Positions 1-7,272 of a stretch of DNA of 53,967 nucleotides are shown here, piece after piece (position 1 is the first letter of the stretch; the number at the start of each line of letters is the position of its first letter). Origin of the DNA: JBAZDC01 sp041654595 (GTDB lineage Bacteria; Pseudomonadota; Gammaproteobacteria; Burkholderiales; Burkholderiaceae_B); NCBI GenBank assembly GCA_964551305.1, contig CAZKBT010000017.1:1-53967 (forward strand), written 5' to 3'. The notes under the pieces are model-generated. The model was not told the DNA's origin and did no database searches. It saw only the letters and a program-made list of their open reading frames with translations. The translations under genes and the position numbers were made by a program.

Positions 1-181
1 ATTATTTCCCTTGGCGAATCATTGCGGCTTCGATGAAACCGGTGTGCAAAGGGCGGCATGCTGAAGCTGAGTGGGAAGGTTCGCATTTAACCGTTGTAAT
101 TACGTGGCTTCCTTAGCTGATGGATTCAGTGTGGTCCTTGCGGCGTTATAAAGATAGCGTTTCTTTGTATCTCTTTTTCTT
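1..181. other. left-edge stretch without a recognised gene
   Basis: No gene is recognised here. One forward frame is open from the window edge to a TAG at 114-116 (about 37 residues) and could be the tail of a gene that starts outside, but it shows no motif I can name. The stretch lies beyond the terminator of the leftward lysogenic unit. The integrase expected at this end of the prophage is not in the window. Confidence 0.4.
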
Positions 182-210
182 TTGGCAAAAGAAAACCCGC
201 CGGGGCGGGT
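182..210 (-). terminator. intrinsic terminator of the leftward lysogenic unit
   Basis: On the minus strand, CCCGCC pairs with GGCGGG (196-201 with 204-209, plus an A-T pair outside) and is followed by TTTTCTTTT. It lies about 95 bases beyond the stop of the OLD-like gene and would end leftward transcription from the repressor side. A second GC hairpin at 227-256 (AGCGGCGCT with AGCGCCGCT) sits between the stop and the terminator and may protect the 3' end. Confidence 0.75.
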
Positions 211-304
211 GGGGGGCTCACTTTAAGCGGCGCTGGAGCCGCTCTAGCGCCGCTTCTATGCGGCACCATGGTTAAACCAGAGGCGCCAAGATACGTCGGC
301 CTTA

Positions 305-1786
305 CTATAGCAAGGCATCGCGAACCGGCGACGCAATGATGTCGAGGTCGTTCGGCGTAGCAACATGGGCGACCCACGACAAGCATAGCGCTCGCCATAG
401 CGCGTCTGAGCCGACAAACAATTTATCTGCGGCCCTCCGAGGCCACTCGTGATGATCTTTGGCTGACATAGCACTATTAAGCGCGTCTATGGTGTCGGAA
501 GGGCTGCGACCAATATGCTGCGGCACTTCAATCCAGTTCTGTTGTTGCAATGCCTCAAATATTACTATCTCTGGAGCCTCTCCCCCGGGAAGAATGTTGC
601 AGCCGCTAGCGGGGGTTTGGTCGCCGTCAAGGAAAACTACTGATGGTCTTGGAAATCTTCTTTGATCAACCATTTGACCTAAGGCCAAGCCGACACTTGC
701 AGTGCCAAAAGGAGATATTTTTGAGCGAGCTAGAAGAGTCGGGTCGGCGGCCACCAAGCACTCTGCAATCCACGCTTCCGCGCGGACGTCTTCTACGTAA
801 ATGTCTACCTCTGGATGGTGTTCTTCATCCATTCTTGTCATGGCAAACTCGGGGCTTACCCCGGTCACGATGGTTTTGCCTTGTACCCCTTCCATCAGAT
901 AGATCCTTCCCTCGGGCGGTAATTCTTCGAGAACGTATGGTGAGTGTGTAGTGACTATTATTTGGAGCTCGCGCTCGCGGGCTAATCTCGCAATATCTCT
1001 CATTAGCCGACGCTGGGCCCGTGGATGAAGAGAGCTTTCTATTTCATCTATCAGGACTAACCCATACTTTGGAAATTCTGCGGCGAGTAGCTCCGCTGCT
1101 GCAATTTCCCCCGCCCCCTGATGAAAGCCAGAATATCGAGCCACCGAGTTCTGAAGCACGGGAACGAACCTTCTTGGGTCTGCATCTGTTAAGGATAGCC
1201 CTGCGGCGGTGTAATTCTTGTTCATGATTTCAGAGAGACGGGAGAGCTTGGCCTGATCAAACGGCGTATGCTGCCCCTCGATGACGTTGGCTTTCAGCAG
1301 CTTGATATACCCGACTCTAGCGCCCACAGGTTGAATCCGACTCAGATCGACATACTCAACTTCCCGCTCGGGTCGCTCCGGGTTCCCGCGCCATCTGTCT
1401 GATGGTTTTCGTACCGTCTTGGTTTGCGATTGCGTCCCTTCCCTGTAGGAAAACCGGATAATCGCTCCTTGAATCCGCTCAAATGGAGTGTCCGGGAAAA
1501 ACTTGGAGGCGTATCGCTCAGCCCCCTCGCGCTTGCTCTTATAGACTGATGCGGCAGCTTGAAGCGCCGTGCTCTTTCCTGATCCGTTTTCACCCACTAT
1601 GGCGACGATAGGAAATTGGAGATCGATCCTTTGTCCGGTCCAGCCCCGAATGCCGCTCACTTCTATCCACTCTAGCCGCTTCGGCCATGACTGCCCTGTA
1701 CGCCACTTATTGTCTAGCCGTCTCATTTCTGATGATAGCGCCACCTTACCCCCCCCTTCATGTTTACCAATTAATCTAACCCTCAC
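305..1786 (-). CDS. OLD-like ATPase/TOPRIM nuclease
   Basis: This 493-residue protein combines an SMC/ABC-type ATPase with a probable TOPRIM nuclease, the layout of class 1 OLD (overcoming lysogenization defect) proteins, some of which block other phages. Visible motifs are Walker A GENGSGKST (65-73), an ABC-signature-like segment around 218-227, Walker B LVLIDEIE (243-250), the switch histidine in THSPY (281), then YVEDVRAE with a candidate TOPRIM glutamate (332) and FLDGD (385-389). No UvrD-like helicase partner as in Gabija is next to it. It ends a leftward unit led by the repressor, so it is probably expressed in the lysogen. The start is uncertain: GTG 1786 is the longest, GTG 1744 has the best purine-rich ribosome site (a run of eight Gs), and ATG 1726 is also possible. 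The antiphage role is inferred. Confidence 0.8.
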   Translation of the reverse strand: MRVRLIGKHEGGGKVALSSEMRRLDNKWRTGQSWPKRLEWIEVSGIRGWTGQRIDLQFPIVAIVGENGSGKSTALQAAASVYKSKREGAERYASKFFPDTPFERIQGAIIRFSYREGTQSQTKTVRKPSDRWRGNPERPEREVEYVDLSRIQPVGARVGYIKLLKANVIEGQHTPFDQAKLSRLSEIMNKNYTAAGLSLTDADPRRFVPVLQNSVARYSGFHQGAGEIAAAELLAAEFPKYGLVLIDEIESSLHPRAQRRLMRDIARLARERELQIIVTTHSPYVLEELPPEGRIYLMEGVQGKTIVTGVSPEFAMTRMDEEHHPEVDIYVEDVRAEAWIAECLVAADPTLLARSKISPFGTASVGLALGQMVDQRRFPRPSVVFLDGDQTPASGCNILPGGEAPEIVIFEALQQQNWIEVPQHIGRSPSDTIDALNSAMSAKDHHEWPRRAADKLFVGSDALWRALCLSWVAHVATPNDLDIIASPVRDALL

Positions 1787-1900
1787 ATCCCCACATCAAA
1801 CTAAACCCTTATCCTCGACAGTCAATGCACGACATGCCCCAAAGGAGGGGGGGGTACTTGGATAGCACGGCCTACTAGTGGCTCAATATTGCTTCTTGCG

Positions 1901-2134
1901 TTAGTCACTTGTTGCTGACGCGACGATAGCCGCAACCACGATCCAAGCAACCACAGATATTGTCCAGGCTGCGCCCGTGTACTGGTCGAACGGCGTTATC
2001 TCAAAAAATCGACCTATGGAGTTCCCGCTAAGCCAACGGAGAGCCAGATTGCCCGGCCAGCACCCAATAAATTCCATCCAAGCCCAAACATCGGAGATAG
2101 TGAACACTCCGTCGCCGGTTATGTCGGCCCTCAT
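1901..2134 (-). CDS. small membrane protein with EF-hand-like loop
   Basis: This 77-residue hypothetical protein has two parts. The N-terminus carries DITGDGVFTISDV (residues 4-16), which fits the Asp/Gly spacing of a dockerin or EF-hand calcium loop. The C-terminus (about 55-73) is one hydrophobic helix, and a Trp-rich amphipathic stretch lies between. Its ATG overlaps the stop of the upstream 162-residue gene by four bases (ATGA), so the two are probably translationally coupled. It sits between the repressor and the OLD-like gene on the same strand. Function is unknown; superinfection exclusion or partnership with the neighbouring membrane protein is a guess from position. Confidence 0.6.
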   Translation of the reverse strand: MRADITGDGVFTISDVWAWMEFIGCWPGNLALRWLSGNSIGRFFEITPFDQYTGAAWTISVVAWIVVAAIVASATSD

Positions 2135-2619
2135 GCGCCGGTCTCCCTATGATCATGCCCGCGCTTGATGCCGGCAAAACCGCGAACAATCCATCCTATG
2201 ACATAGGAAAGTCCAAACAAAATAATCAAAAAAGCACCAAGTATTTGAGCCGTTTCTTTCCTGTCTTCTGAAATTGAATCGGCGACACTTCGTTCTATTT
2301 TCGGCCTCAAATCATCGAGAAAAAGATAGTCCCGCACTACTTTTTGCCTTAATTCTCTTGAACTGGCTCCCTGGATAGATGAGTCAAAGCACACCTCTAT
2401 GGTTGCTCCTTTAATTGGGCTTTCCTCTCTCCATATCATTTCTGTCTGTCCTGGGTACGGGCAGGCCTTTATTAGCGCTGGAGGCGTCCATGCTTTAAGC
2501 AGTACCACGGACTTAACAAAAGGAGACGGAAACACAAGATTCCATGCGCCAACCCCTATACCAACAACGGCAATAAGCCTAACAACTCTCCTGCATCCTT
2601 CAAAAATATTTATTCTCAT
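2131..2619 (-). CDS. two-helix membrane protein in the lysogenic unit
   Basis: This 162-residue protein matches no family I recognise. One hydrophobic segment lies near the N-terminus (about 13-31) and another near the C-terminus (about 126-146). About 90 residues lie between them, including two cysteines (near 53 and 77) that could pair if the loop is outside the cytoplasm. The tail is basic and His-rich. It starts about 55 bases after the repressor stop and overlaps the next gene by four bases, so it is probably co-transcribed with cI. Lysogen-expressed membrane proteins beside a repressor often change the cell surface or exclude phages, but nothing in the sequence proves that here. Confidence 0.6.
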   Translation of the reverse strand: MRINIFEGCRRVVRLIAVVGIGVGAWNLVFPSPFVKSVVLLKAWTPPALIKACPYPGQTEMIWREESPIKGATIEVCFDSSIQGASSRELRQKVVRDYLFLDDLRPKIERSVADSISEDRKETAQILGAFLIILFGLSYVIGWIVRGFAGIKRGHDHRETGA

Positions 2620-2675
2620 TTGGTAACTCTCTTGCCACAGGAGCCGCCCTGGAGGAATGAAGTTTAGTCGCTCGG

Positions 2676-3026
2676 CTAAGATTTTTTAATATCTAGGCCC
2701 ACATTGCCCGCAGCCACGATAAAGGCTCTTTCGAGCGCTATCGCATCATCGCCTTTGACCGCGTAAACCTTGGATTCGTCTATTTTGGGGAAGGGCCAGT
2801 TGGTTCTGCTAGATTTGATTATTGGCTGACCTGCTGCGGTGCCTGGCAAAGGCTCATCAAACCCAGTAATAGCCGCAATGCGATTCAGTTGATCGAGACT
2901 CGCTTCGTGGTTGCCTTTCTCCCACGCCCAAATGTTGCCCTTAGTCAGTCCCATTTGCTCGCCCAGCTTTTCTTGGGTGAGCTTGGCGTGCAGGCGGGCA
3001 GCCTTGATCCATTCCTTCATGTCCAT
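2676..3026 (-). CDS. CI-like repressor, short form
   Basis: This XRE-family DNA-binding protein is probably the prophage repressor, since it faces a Cro/YdaS-like gene across a short AT-rich region. The helix-turn-helix spans about 17-38 (LTQEKLGEQMG ... NIWAWEKG). The remaining ~75 residues end at VGLDIKKS and show no Ala-Gly cleavage site or Ser/Lys peptidase dyad of the LexA/CI class, so RecA-driven self-cleavage looks unlikely. ATG 3026 was chosen because the domain begins just after it; ATG 3059 adds 11 residues that run into the operator region. Neither start has a clear Shine-Dalgarno, so a leaderless transcript is possible. Confidence 0.75.
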   Translation of the reverse strand: MDMKEWIKAARLHAKLTQEKLGEQMGLTKGNIWAWEKGNHEASLDQLNRIAAITGFDEPLPGTAAGQPIIKSSRTNWPFPKIDESKVYAVKGDDAIALERAFIVAAGNVGLDIKKS

Positions 3027-3051
3027 GATATGCAGTGTAGAGAAAATCTGT

Positions 3052-3110
3052 ACTTTCATGGTCTATTTATTCTTGACTTTATGGTATAGAAAAACTAGAC
3101 TTTGAGTATG
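3052..3110. promoter_or_regulatory. divergent repressor/cro control region with three operator-like repeats
   Basis: Three direct copies of an ACTTT-centred motif start at 3052, 3076 and 3099, spaced 24 and 23 bases: TACTTTCATGG, GACTTTATGG and GACTTTGAG. The middle copy contains TTGACT (3073-3078). Rightward, TTGACT with a 17-base spacer and TAGACT (3096-3101) gives a possible promoter; an alternative is the extended -10 TGGTATAGA (3082-3090). Both would start very close to the ATG at 3108, giving a leaderless or very short-leader cro mRNA. The spacing of about two helical turns suits cooperative repressor binding. Operator identity is inferred. Confidence 0.5.
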
Positions 3111-3371
3111 GACACATCGAAACATACTCATCCAGTTGAGGAAGCGGCACAAATCCACGGGTCTGAAGCATCTCTTGCTCGGGCGCTGGGCGTCAGTCGA
3201 GGTGCTCTCAACCAATGGAAAGGGCCTGGACGCGAAGTTCCGGCCGAGCATGCGCCAAAAATCGAACGGCTGACCGGGGTGCTTTGTGAGCGACTTTGCC
3301 CCTCTGTTGATTGGTCGCTCATCAGGACGAAACCGATTCGACGCGAACTCCAAGAGGTGAAGCATGCGTGA
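3108..3371 (+). CDS. Cro/YdaS-like early regulator
   Basis: This 87-residue DNA-binding protein of the YdaS/Cro type is the first gene of the rightward early operon. The helix-turn-helix is visible at about 18-36 (ASLARALGVSRGALNQWK), followed by PAEHAPKIERLTG, a pattern common in YdaS-family proteins. It should compete with the leftward repressor for the shared control region and favour the lytic programme. An in-frame TTG at 3102 is possible, but ATG 3108 is preferred. The stop overlaps the ATG of the next small gene. Confidence 0.75.
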   Translation: MDTSKHTHPVEEAAQIHGSEASLARALGVSRGALNQWKGPGREVPAEHAPKIERLTGVLCERLCPSVDWSLIRTKPIRRELQEVKHA

Positions 3372-3579
3372 TGCTTTTGCGTCCTGGCTTGTTGGGCTGC
3401 CGATTACATGGCTGCTTGCTGAGCGCGGCTTCAAATCCGCGCATCTGCTTCCGCTTTGCATGGCTCGCGCTGTCGGCGTTCCGGTGCGCTGGGAACATCT
3501 CATGGGGCGGGTGAGTATTAATTCCGTTTCCGACGCTGCCGATTGTATGGCGGAATGCGAGGTGTGCCGACATGCGTAG
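3364..3579 (+). CDS. hypothetical early protein
   Basis: This 71-residue ORF overlaps the end of the cro-like gene by eight bases, as expected for a coupled early gene. It has a hydrophobic N-terminal half (FASWLVGLPITWLLAERG) and four cysteines, two of them in CEVC near the C-terminus. I recognise no family. Its last ~60 bases overlap the 3' end of the opposite-strand gene at 3518-3916, so one of the two could be spurious, although convergent overlaps of this size do occur in phages. Confidence 0.4.
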   Translation: MRDAFASWLVGLPITWLLAERGFKSAHLLPLCMARAVGVPVRWEHLMGRVSINSVSDAADCMAECEVCRHA

Positions 3580-3916
3580 AGAGCCAATGCTCAGTTTTGG
3601 CGTCGCGCCTTGCCGCCCAATCCGCGCCCAGCTCAACGATAAGAATGTCCTTGGCGGCGGTTCCTTCTTCATGTGTCACGCCATCGAAAACTGCCTTCCA
3701 GATTTCAAAAGCTACCAGCTCAGTCGATACAAAAACTCCGACGCCCTTGCTGTCAATCCAAAGGGGCGCCGCGCTCTTATCGATCAAGGCCTGGATGTTC
3801 TTCAAATATTTTTGCGCGAGTGCGGCGTTTTCTTTGGATGCCGAAATCAGCACAAGGTAGTTCCGCTTTTCACCCTGCGGTTCGGTATCGCCAAACGGAT
3901 TCTCAGTCATGGCCAC
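3518..3916 (-). CDS. hypothetical prophage protein
   Basis: This 132-residue soluble, mixed alpha/beta protein begins MAMTENPFGD; a second ATG lies two codons in. A YLVLISASKENAALAQKYL segment followed by alternating hydrophobic strands suggests a compact fold, and the tail is strongly basic (RQRRKRN). ATG 3916 is preceded by GGAGTGGCC, a fair ribosome site. It is transcribed against the early operon, so it may have its own promoter in 3917-3997. Function is not recognised. Confidence 0.6.
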   Translation of the reverse strand: MAMTENPFGDTEPQGEKRNYLVLISASKENAALAQKYLKNIQALIDKSAAPLWIDSKGVGVFVSTELVAFEIWKAVFDGVTHEEGTAAKDILIVELGADWAARRDAKTEHWLSTHVGTPRIPPYNRQRRKRN

Positions 3917-3997
3917 TCCTTCCGGAAAAACTTGGTTACTGGAATCTCTGAGCTTACCCGATTGGGATTGGCCGCCCCTATAAGCATTCTACCCATG

Positions 3998-4225
3998 TCA
4001 ATGCACCGTCACTGCGCCCATGTCGTCGCAGCCCCACAAATGATTGATCAGCAGTCGCATGTAGATCGCGACGATGTGCTCATCGGTTGGGTCATCGAAA
4101 GCTTGATAGGCCAAGTCCGTGGCGTGATCAAACAATGCCTCATAGGTTTCTTCGCTCATGCCGGCATTGTCCACAAGGGGCAGGGCGGCGGCTATTCGTA
4201 CTTTCCGAGTGTTGGTTTCGTCCAT
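3998..4225 (-). CDS. hypothetical prophage protein
   Basis: This 75-residue acidic protein (MDETNTRKVR ...) has a probable helical C-terminus, AIYMRLLINHLWG. ATG 4225 is preferred over the upstream TTG at 4267, which would overlap the ribosome site of the divergent CII-like gene. It and the 132-residue gene form a short leftward pair between the cro and cII-like genes. There is no recognised domain; small leftward genes in this position are commonly accessory. Confidence 0.5.
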   Translation of the reverse strand: MDETNTRKVRIAAALPLVDNAGMSEETYEALFDHATDLAYQAFDDPTDEHIVAIYMRLLINHLWGCDDMGAVTVH

Positions 4226-4278
4226 GACGAGACTGTAAGTCAAGGCAACGCAAATAAAAACGTTCAAGGAGCATCCGC

Positions 4279-4716
4279 ATGAACAGCGTCGACGCAGCTC
4301 ACGCCACGGTACACGACTATCCCGGCGGCTCCGAAAGCCTGGGCCCGCGAGCCGGTATAAGCCCTGCCGTCTTACGCAACAAGGTAAATCCGAACAACGA
4401 CACTCATCACCTGACGTTCGCCGAGGCGCGGCGCCTTGCCGCGCTGACCGGAGACTATCGGATGCTCCAGGCTTGGGCGCACGAAGAAGGTTTTTTGCTC
4501 ATCAAGGCGCCAGAGGGCAACACCTGCGATATGGCCGTCCTTGAGCAGGTAGTCGGCCTGGGCGTAGCCAGCGGGCAATTCATGCAGGCGATCCACACTG
4601 CCCTGGCCGATGGCCGAGTTGACAGTGCTGAGCTTCAGGCCATCAAGCGGGCGGAGCGCCAAGTACAGACGGCCGCCGCCAGCGTGGCTAAGCGTATGGA
4701 AGGGATGGCAGCGTGA
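4279..4716 (+). CDS. CII-family phage regulator
   Basis: This 145-residue protein resembles the phage regulatory CII family (YmfL-like) rather than lambda CII itself. N-terminal cues are SESLGPRAGISPAVLRNKVN, which looks like the recognition part of a helix-turn-helix, and LTFAEARRLAALTGD. The C-terminal half is helical (VDSAELQAIKRAERQVQTA). ATG 4279 has an AAGGAG ribosome site at 4266-4271. It probably controls lysogeny or early gene timing. The stop overlaps the start of the DUF1367 gene. Confidence 0.75.
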   Translation: MNSVDAAHATVHDYPGGSESLGPRAGISPAVLRNKVNPNNDTHHLTFAEARRLAALTGDYRMLQAWAHEEGFLLIKAPEGNTCDMAVLEQVVGLGVASGQFMQAIHTALADGRVDSAELQAIKRAERQVQTAAASVAKRMEGMAA

Positions 4717-5174
4717 TGGAACTGCTTCTCATCAAAACTTCGCAAGGCTCGTTTGTTCCCTTTGACGACGATCATGCCGAGGCCTGCAAGCGCTTCAAAG
4801 TGGGTTCAACAGTCAAGGCCAGCGTGTCGGCGATGCGCAACTACAAGTTCCACAAGAAGTTCTTCGCCATGCTCGACGTGGGTTTTGACGCCTGGGAGCC
4901 GCCCGAGGCTGAACATCGCGGCCTCCCGGTACAGAAGAACAAGGAGCGCTTCCGCAAGGACTGCATCATTGCCGCAGGCTTTTATGAGCCCGTAGCCAAT
5001 ATCAATGGCGACGTGCGCGCCGAAGCCAAGAGCATCAGCTTTGCCAGTATGGACGACGCTGAGTTTGAACGGGTCTATTCGGCAGTGGCTGATGTGATTC
5101 TTCAGCGCGTGCTGAAAGCCTACTCGCGCGCAGACCTTGATCGCGTGGTCGAGCGCATGGTGGGGTTCTTATGA
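4716..5174 (+). CDS. DUF1367 family phage protein
   Basis: This 152-residue protein matches what I know of DUF1367, a family common in lambdoid phage replication and recombination regions. Features are an N-terminal MELLLIKTSQGSFVP strand pair, AMRNYKFHKKFFAMLDVGFDAWEP in the middle and a helical C-terminus with DRVVERMVGFL. ATG 4716 overlaps the upstream TGA by one base. The next gene (Ref-like nuclease) starts inside its last codons, so early translation is tightly coupled. Biochemical role is unknown. Confidence 0.7.
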   Translation: MELLLIKTSQGSFVPFDDDHAEACKRFKVGSTVKASVSAMRNYKFHKKFFAMLDVGFDAWEPPEAEHRGLPVQKNKERFRKDCIIAAGFYEPVANINGDVRAEAKSISFASMDDAEFERVYSAVADVILQRVLKAYSRADLDRVVERMVGFL

Positions 5175-5524
5175 AAGGCCGCTCCACCACCGCCGCGCAA
5201 AAGCGCTTCCACGACTTACTTGCCAACGAGATAGGCTGCGTCGCATGCGCCAAGCTTGGCATCTTCACGGATTACGTGAGCATTCATCATATCGACGGCC
5301 GTACAAAGCCCTTGGCCCACTTCAAGGTGCTGCCATTATGCGGGGCTCACCATCAGGATGCGGGCATTCCTGGCATCGTCGCCGTTCACCCCTGGAAGAC
5401 ACGCTTCGAGACAACTTACGGTCGCCAGGCTGATTTGCTGGCCGAAAGCGTCCAGATTCTCATAGACCGCGGCTTCCGGTTGCCTGAGGAGGTTTTGGTC
5501 GCCGCCGGATTGGAGGCAGCATGA
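5171..5524 (+). CDS. Ref-like HNH nuclease
   Basis: This 117-residue protein looks like the Ref family (P1 'recombination enhancement function', a RecA-dependent HNH nuclease). Visible metal and active-site elements are CVACAKLG near the N-terminus, the central IHHIDG and the following PLCGAHHQDAG, giving the Cys/His pattern of an HNH fold. It probably nicks DNA during phage recombination. ATG 5171 overlaps the preceding gene by four bases (ATGA) and its own stop overlaps the next start in the same way. Confidence 0.75.
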   Translation: MKGRSTTAAQKRFHDLLANEIGCVACAKLGIFTDYVSIHHIDGRTKPLAHFKVLPLCGAHHQDAGIPGIVAVHPWKTRFETTYGRQADLLAESVQILIDRGFRLPEEVLVAAGLEAA

Positions 5525-5847
5525 ACGGACACCAACTCGCCGACGCCGGCATCGAGCGCGCGCGCCTGACGGCAGAAGCGGAATGCAGCAACTGGACAGA
5601 CCGGATCATGGCCGAGCTTCGGTTGTGGCTCGTCCAGCGCAATCCAAAAGAATTTGCCATCGAGGACTTCCGTGCTTACGTCGAGATATGGGAGCACGAG
5701 CTTGTTCCTGCATCAACCAACGCCTGGGGATCGGTTGCGCAGACTGCCGTTCGCCGGGGGATTATCAAAAACACCGGGCGCCGCCGTCCCGCACGCAGCA
5801 GGGCTACGCATGCGCACCAGGTTCCTGTTTATGTGAGGGCTGTATGA
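5521..5847 (+). CDS. hypothetical replication-region protein
   Basis: This 108-residue protein is compact and Trp-rich. The central part (WTDRIMAELRLWL ... FAIEDFRAYVEIW) is probably helical and the end is basic (GRRRPARSRATHAHQ), consistent with nucleic-acid binding. It sits between the Ref-like nuclease and the O-like replication gene and overlaps both by four bases. Similar small proteins sit in this slot in many betaproteobacterial phages; I cannot assign a function. Confidence 0.6.
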   Translation: MNGHQLADAGIERARLTAEAECSNWTDRIMAELRLWLVQRNPKEFAIEDFRAYVEIWEHELVPASTNAWGSVAQTAVRRGIIKNTGRRRPARSRATHAHQVPVYVRAV

Positions 5848-6617
5848 GCAATATGCCATGGTTCCGTGCGTACACGGAAATGGTGGACGACGAAAAGTTG
5901 CGTCTACTGGCTTTTGAGGACAGGTGGCATTTCGTAGCCCTGCTGTGCCTTAAAGGACAAGGGGTTCTGGAAAGTAGCGATCCGTTGATGATGCGCAAGG
6001 TTGCGGTCAAGCTCGGTATCGATCTGCGCACGCTGGAAGAGGTGGCGCGCAGGCTGTCCGAGGTGGGCCTGATAGACCGGGACTCATTGCAGCCATTGGC
6101 GTGGGACAACCGCCAGATGAAATCCGACACCAGCGCAGAGCGTACTAGAGCCTACCGCGAGCGCAAGAAACGTCACGGTGACGTCACCGTGACGGCGCAA
6201 GAAGAAGATACAGATAAAGATAAAGAAGAAGATAAAGAAAAAACAAAACCCCGCGCACGCGCTGCCGCGCCTGCACCTGATTTCTCAGCTTGGCCTGCCG
6301 AACCATCCGAGGCGGTATGGGCCGATTACGTGAAGCATCGAAAAGCAAAGCGAGCTCCGCTGACTCAGACCGTTGTCAACGCTATGGGCAGGGAGGCGAC
6401 CAAAGCGTCAACCATGGGCTACTCGGTTGATGCATTCCTAACCGAGTGCATGCATCGTGGATGGCAAGGAGGCAAGGCGGAATGGCTCAAAAATGACGCA
6501 AGCCGACCCTCAGTAACGACGAGCATCTCCCAGCAACGTGCCGATTGGACCGCGAGGCTTTGGGAAGGTCAAACCGCAGAAAAGGACATGGGAGTGATCG
6601 ATGCAGCTTGCAACTAA
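5844..6617 (+). CDS. O-like phage replication initiator
   Basis: This 257-residue protein is the likely origin-binding initiator. The N-terminal ~80 residues (FEDRWHFVALLCLKG ... LRTLEEVARRLSEVGLID) read as a winged-helix domain as in phage O-like proteins. A highly charged Asp/Lys/Glu linker occupies about 118-137, and the C-terminal part (WADYVKHRKAKRAPLTQT ...) resembles the conserved tail of such proteins. ATG 5844 overlaps the preceding stop. The DNA of the linker holds a 24-nt palindrome plus an A-rich tract, a typical place for a lambda-type origin. The P-like gene follows with a short overlap. Confidence 0.75.
   Translation: MSNMPWFRAYTEMVDDEKLRLLAFEDRWHFVALLCLKGQGVLESSDPLMMRKVAVKLGIDLRTLEEVARRLSEVGLIDRDSLQPLAWDNRQMKSDTSAERTRAYRERKKRHGDVTVTAQEEDTDKDKEEDKEKTKPRARAAAPAPDFSAWPAEPSEAVWADYVKHRKAKRAPLTQTVVNAMGREATKASTMGYSVDAFLTECMHRGWQGGKAEWLKNDASRPSVTTSISQQRADWTARLWEGQTAEKDMGVIDAACN
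6171..6250. other. candidate replication origin inside the O-like gene
   Basis: A perfect 24-nt palindrome occupies 6171-6194 (half-site CGTCACGGTGAC) and contains GGTGACG repeats. It is followed at about 6200-6245 by a purine- and A-rich tract with repeated GATAAAGA units. Lambda-type origins lie inside the O gene and consist of palindromic initiator sites beside an AT-rich unwinding segment, so this matches by position and structure. Only one large palindrome is obvious, fewer than lambda's four iterons. Confidence 0.5.
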
Positions 6618-7272
6618 CCATCAGGCAATGCCGATCGCTTGGATAGACCGCCTGTTTCAACGTCTTTCCGCGATGTACGGCCAGAAGTTCGCGACGCAAT
6701 GGGCAGGTGTAAACGAGCAGGCAATGAAAGACGTTTGGGCGGAAGGTCTATCCGGCTTCTCTGGACAGGAAATCTCAACAGGCCTGGATTCGTGCAAAAG
6801 CCGTCCTTTCCCACCGACGTTGCCCGAGTTCCTTGTCCTGTGCCGACCATGTCTTGATCCCTATACAGCCCACCAGGAAGCGGTCGTGGGAATGGGCGAC
6901 AGAAGACGTGGTGAGTTGGGGGAGTGGTCACATCCAGCCGTTTACTGGGCGGCAGTGCGAGTCGGATCCCATGACCTGCTGAACGCCGGGTGGCAAGCGA
7001 TAAAGCCGCGTTGGGAAAAGGCACTGAAGGTCGAAATGGAAAAGGGAGCATGGGAGGAAATACCAGTCCCAATGCTCGCTTTGCCTGAGCCGGGAAAGGA
7101 CGTAACCGCGAACGCCGTGGCTCGAAAGAAGATCGAGCAGATCAGCGCCGAATCAGTCAATCGTCCGAAGAGGGATCACAAAGCATGGGCACGAAAGATC
7201 CTTGCTGATGCCAAAGACCGCTCCCCTGCGGTAGTGGCCATGGCGCAGAGAGCTCTTGCGGAGGCGGTGTGA
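6601..7272 (+). CDS. P-like helicase-loader protein
   Basis: This 223-residue protein follows the O-like initiator with a 17-base overlap and resembles phage replication protein P, which recruits the host DnaB helicase. Cues are the N-terminal DRLFQRLSAMYGQKFATQW, the middle KSRPFPPTLPEFLVLCRP (common in P-family proteins) and WSHPAVYWAAVRVGSHDL. The C-terminus is rich in Lys, Arg and Ala. The fit to family length and context is good, but no catalytic motif is expected or seen. Confidence 0.75.
   Translation: MQLATNHQAMPIAWIDRLFQRLSAMYGQKFATQWAGVNEQAMKDVWAEGLSGFSGQEISTGLDSCKSRPFPPTLPEFLVLCRPCLDPYTAHQEAVVGMGDRRRGELGEWSHPAVYWAAVRVGSHDLLNAGWQAIKPRWEKALKVEMEKGAWEEIPVPMLALPEPGKDVTANAVARKKIEQISAESVNRPKRDHKAWARKILADAKDRSPAVVAMAQRALAEAV

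Noticed and set aside
3..116. possible 3' end of a gene entering from the left
   Set aside because: Only about 37 codons with no recognisable motif; could be chance.
3572..4282. 236-codon rightward frame
   Set aside because: It lies opposite two plausible leftward genes (3518-3916 and 3998-4225), has no ribosome site, and its composition reads as a shadow.
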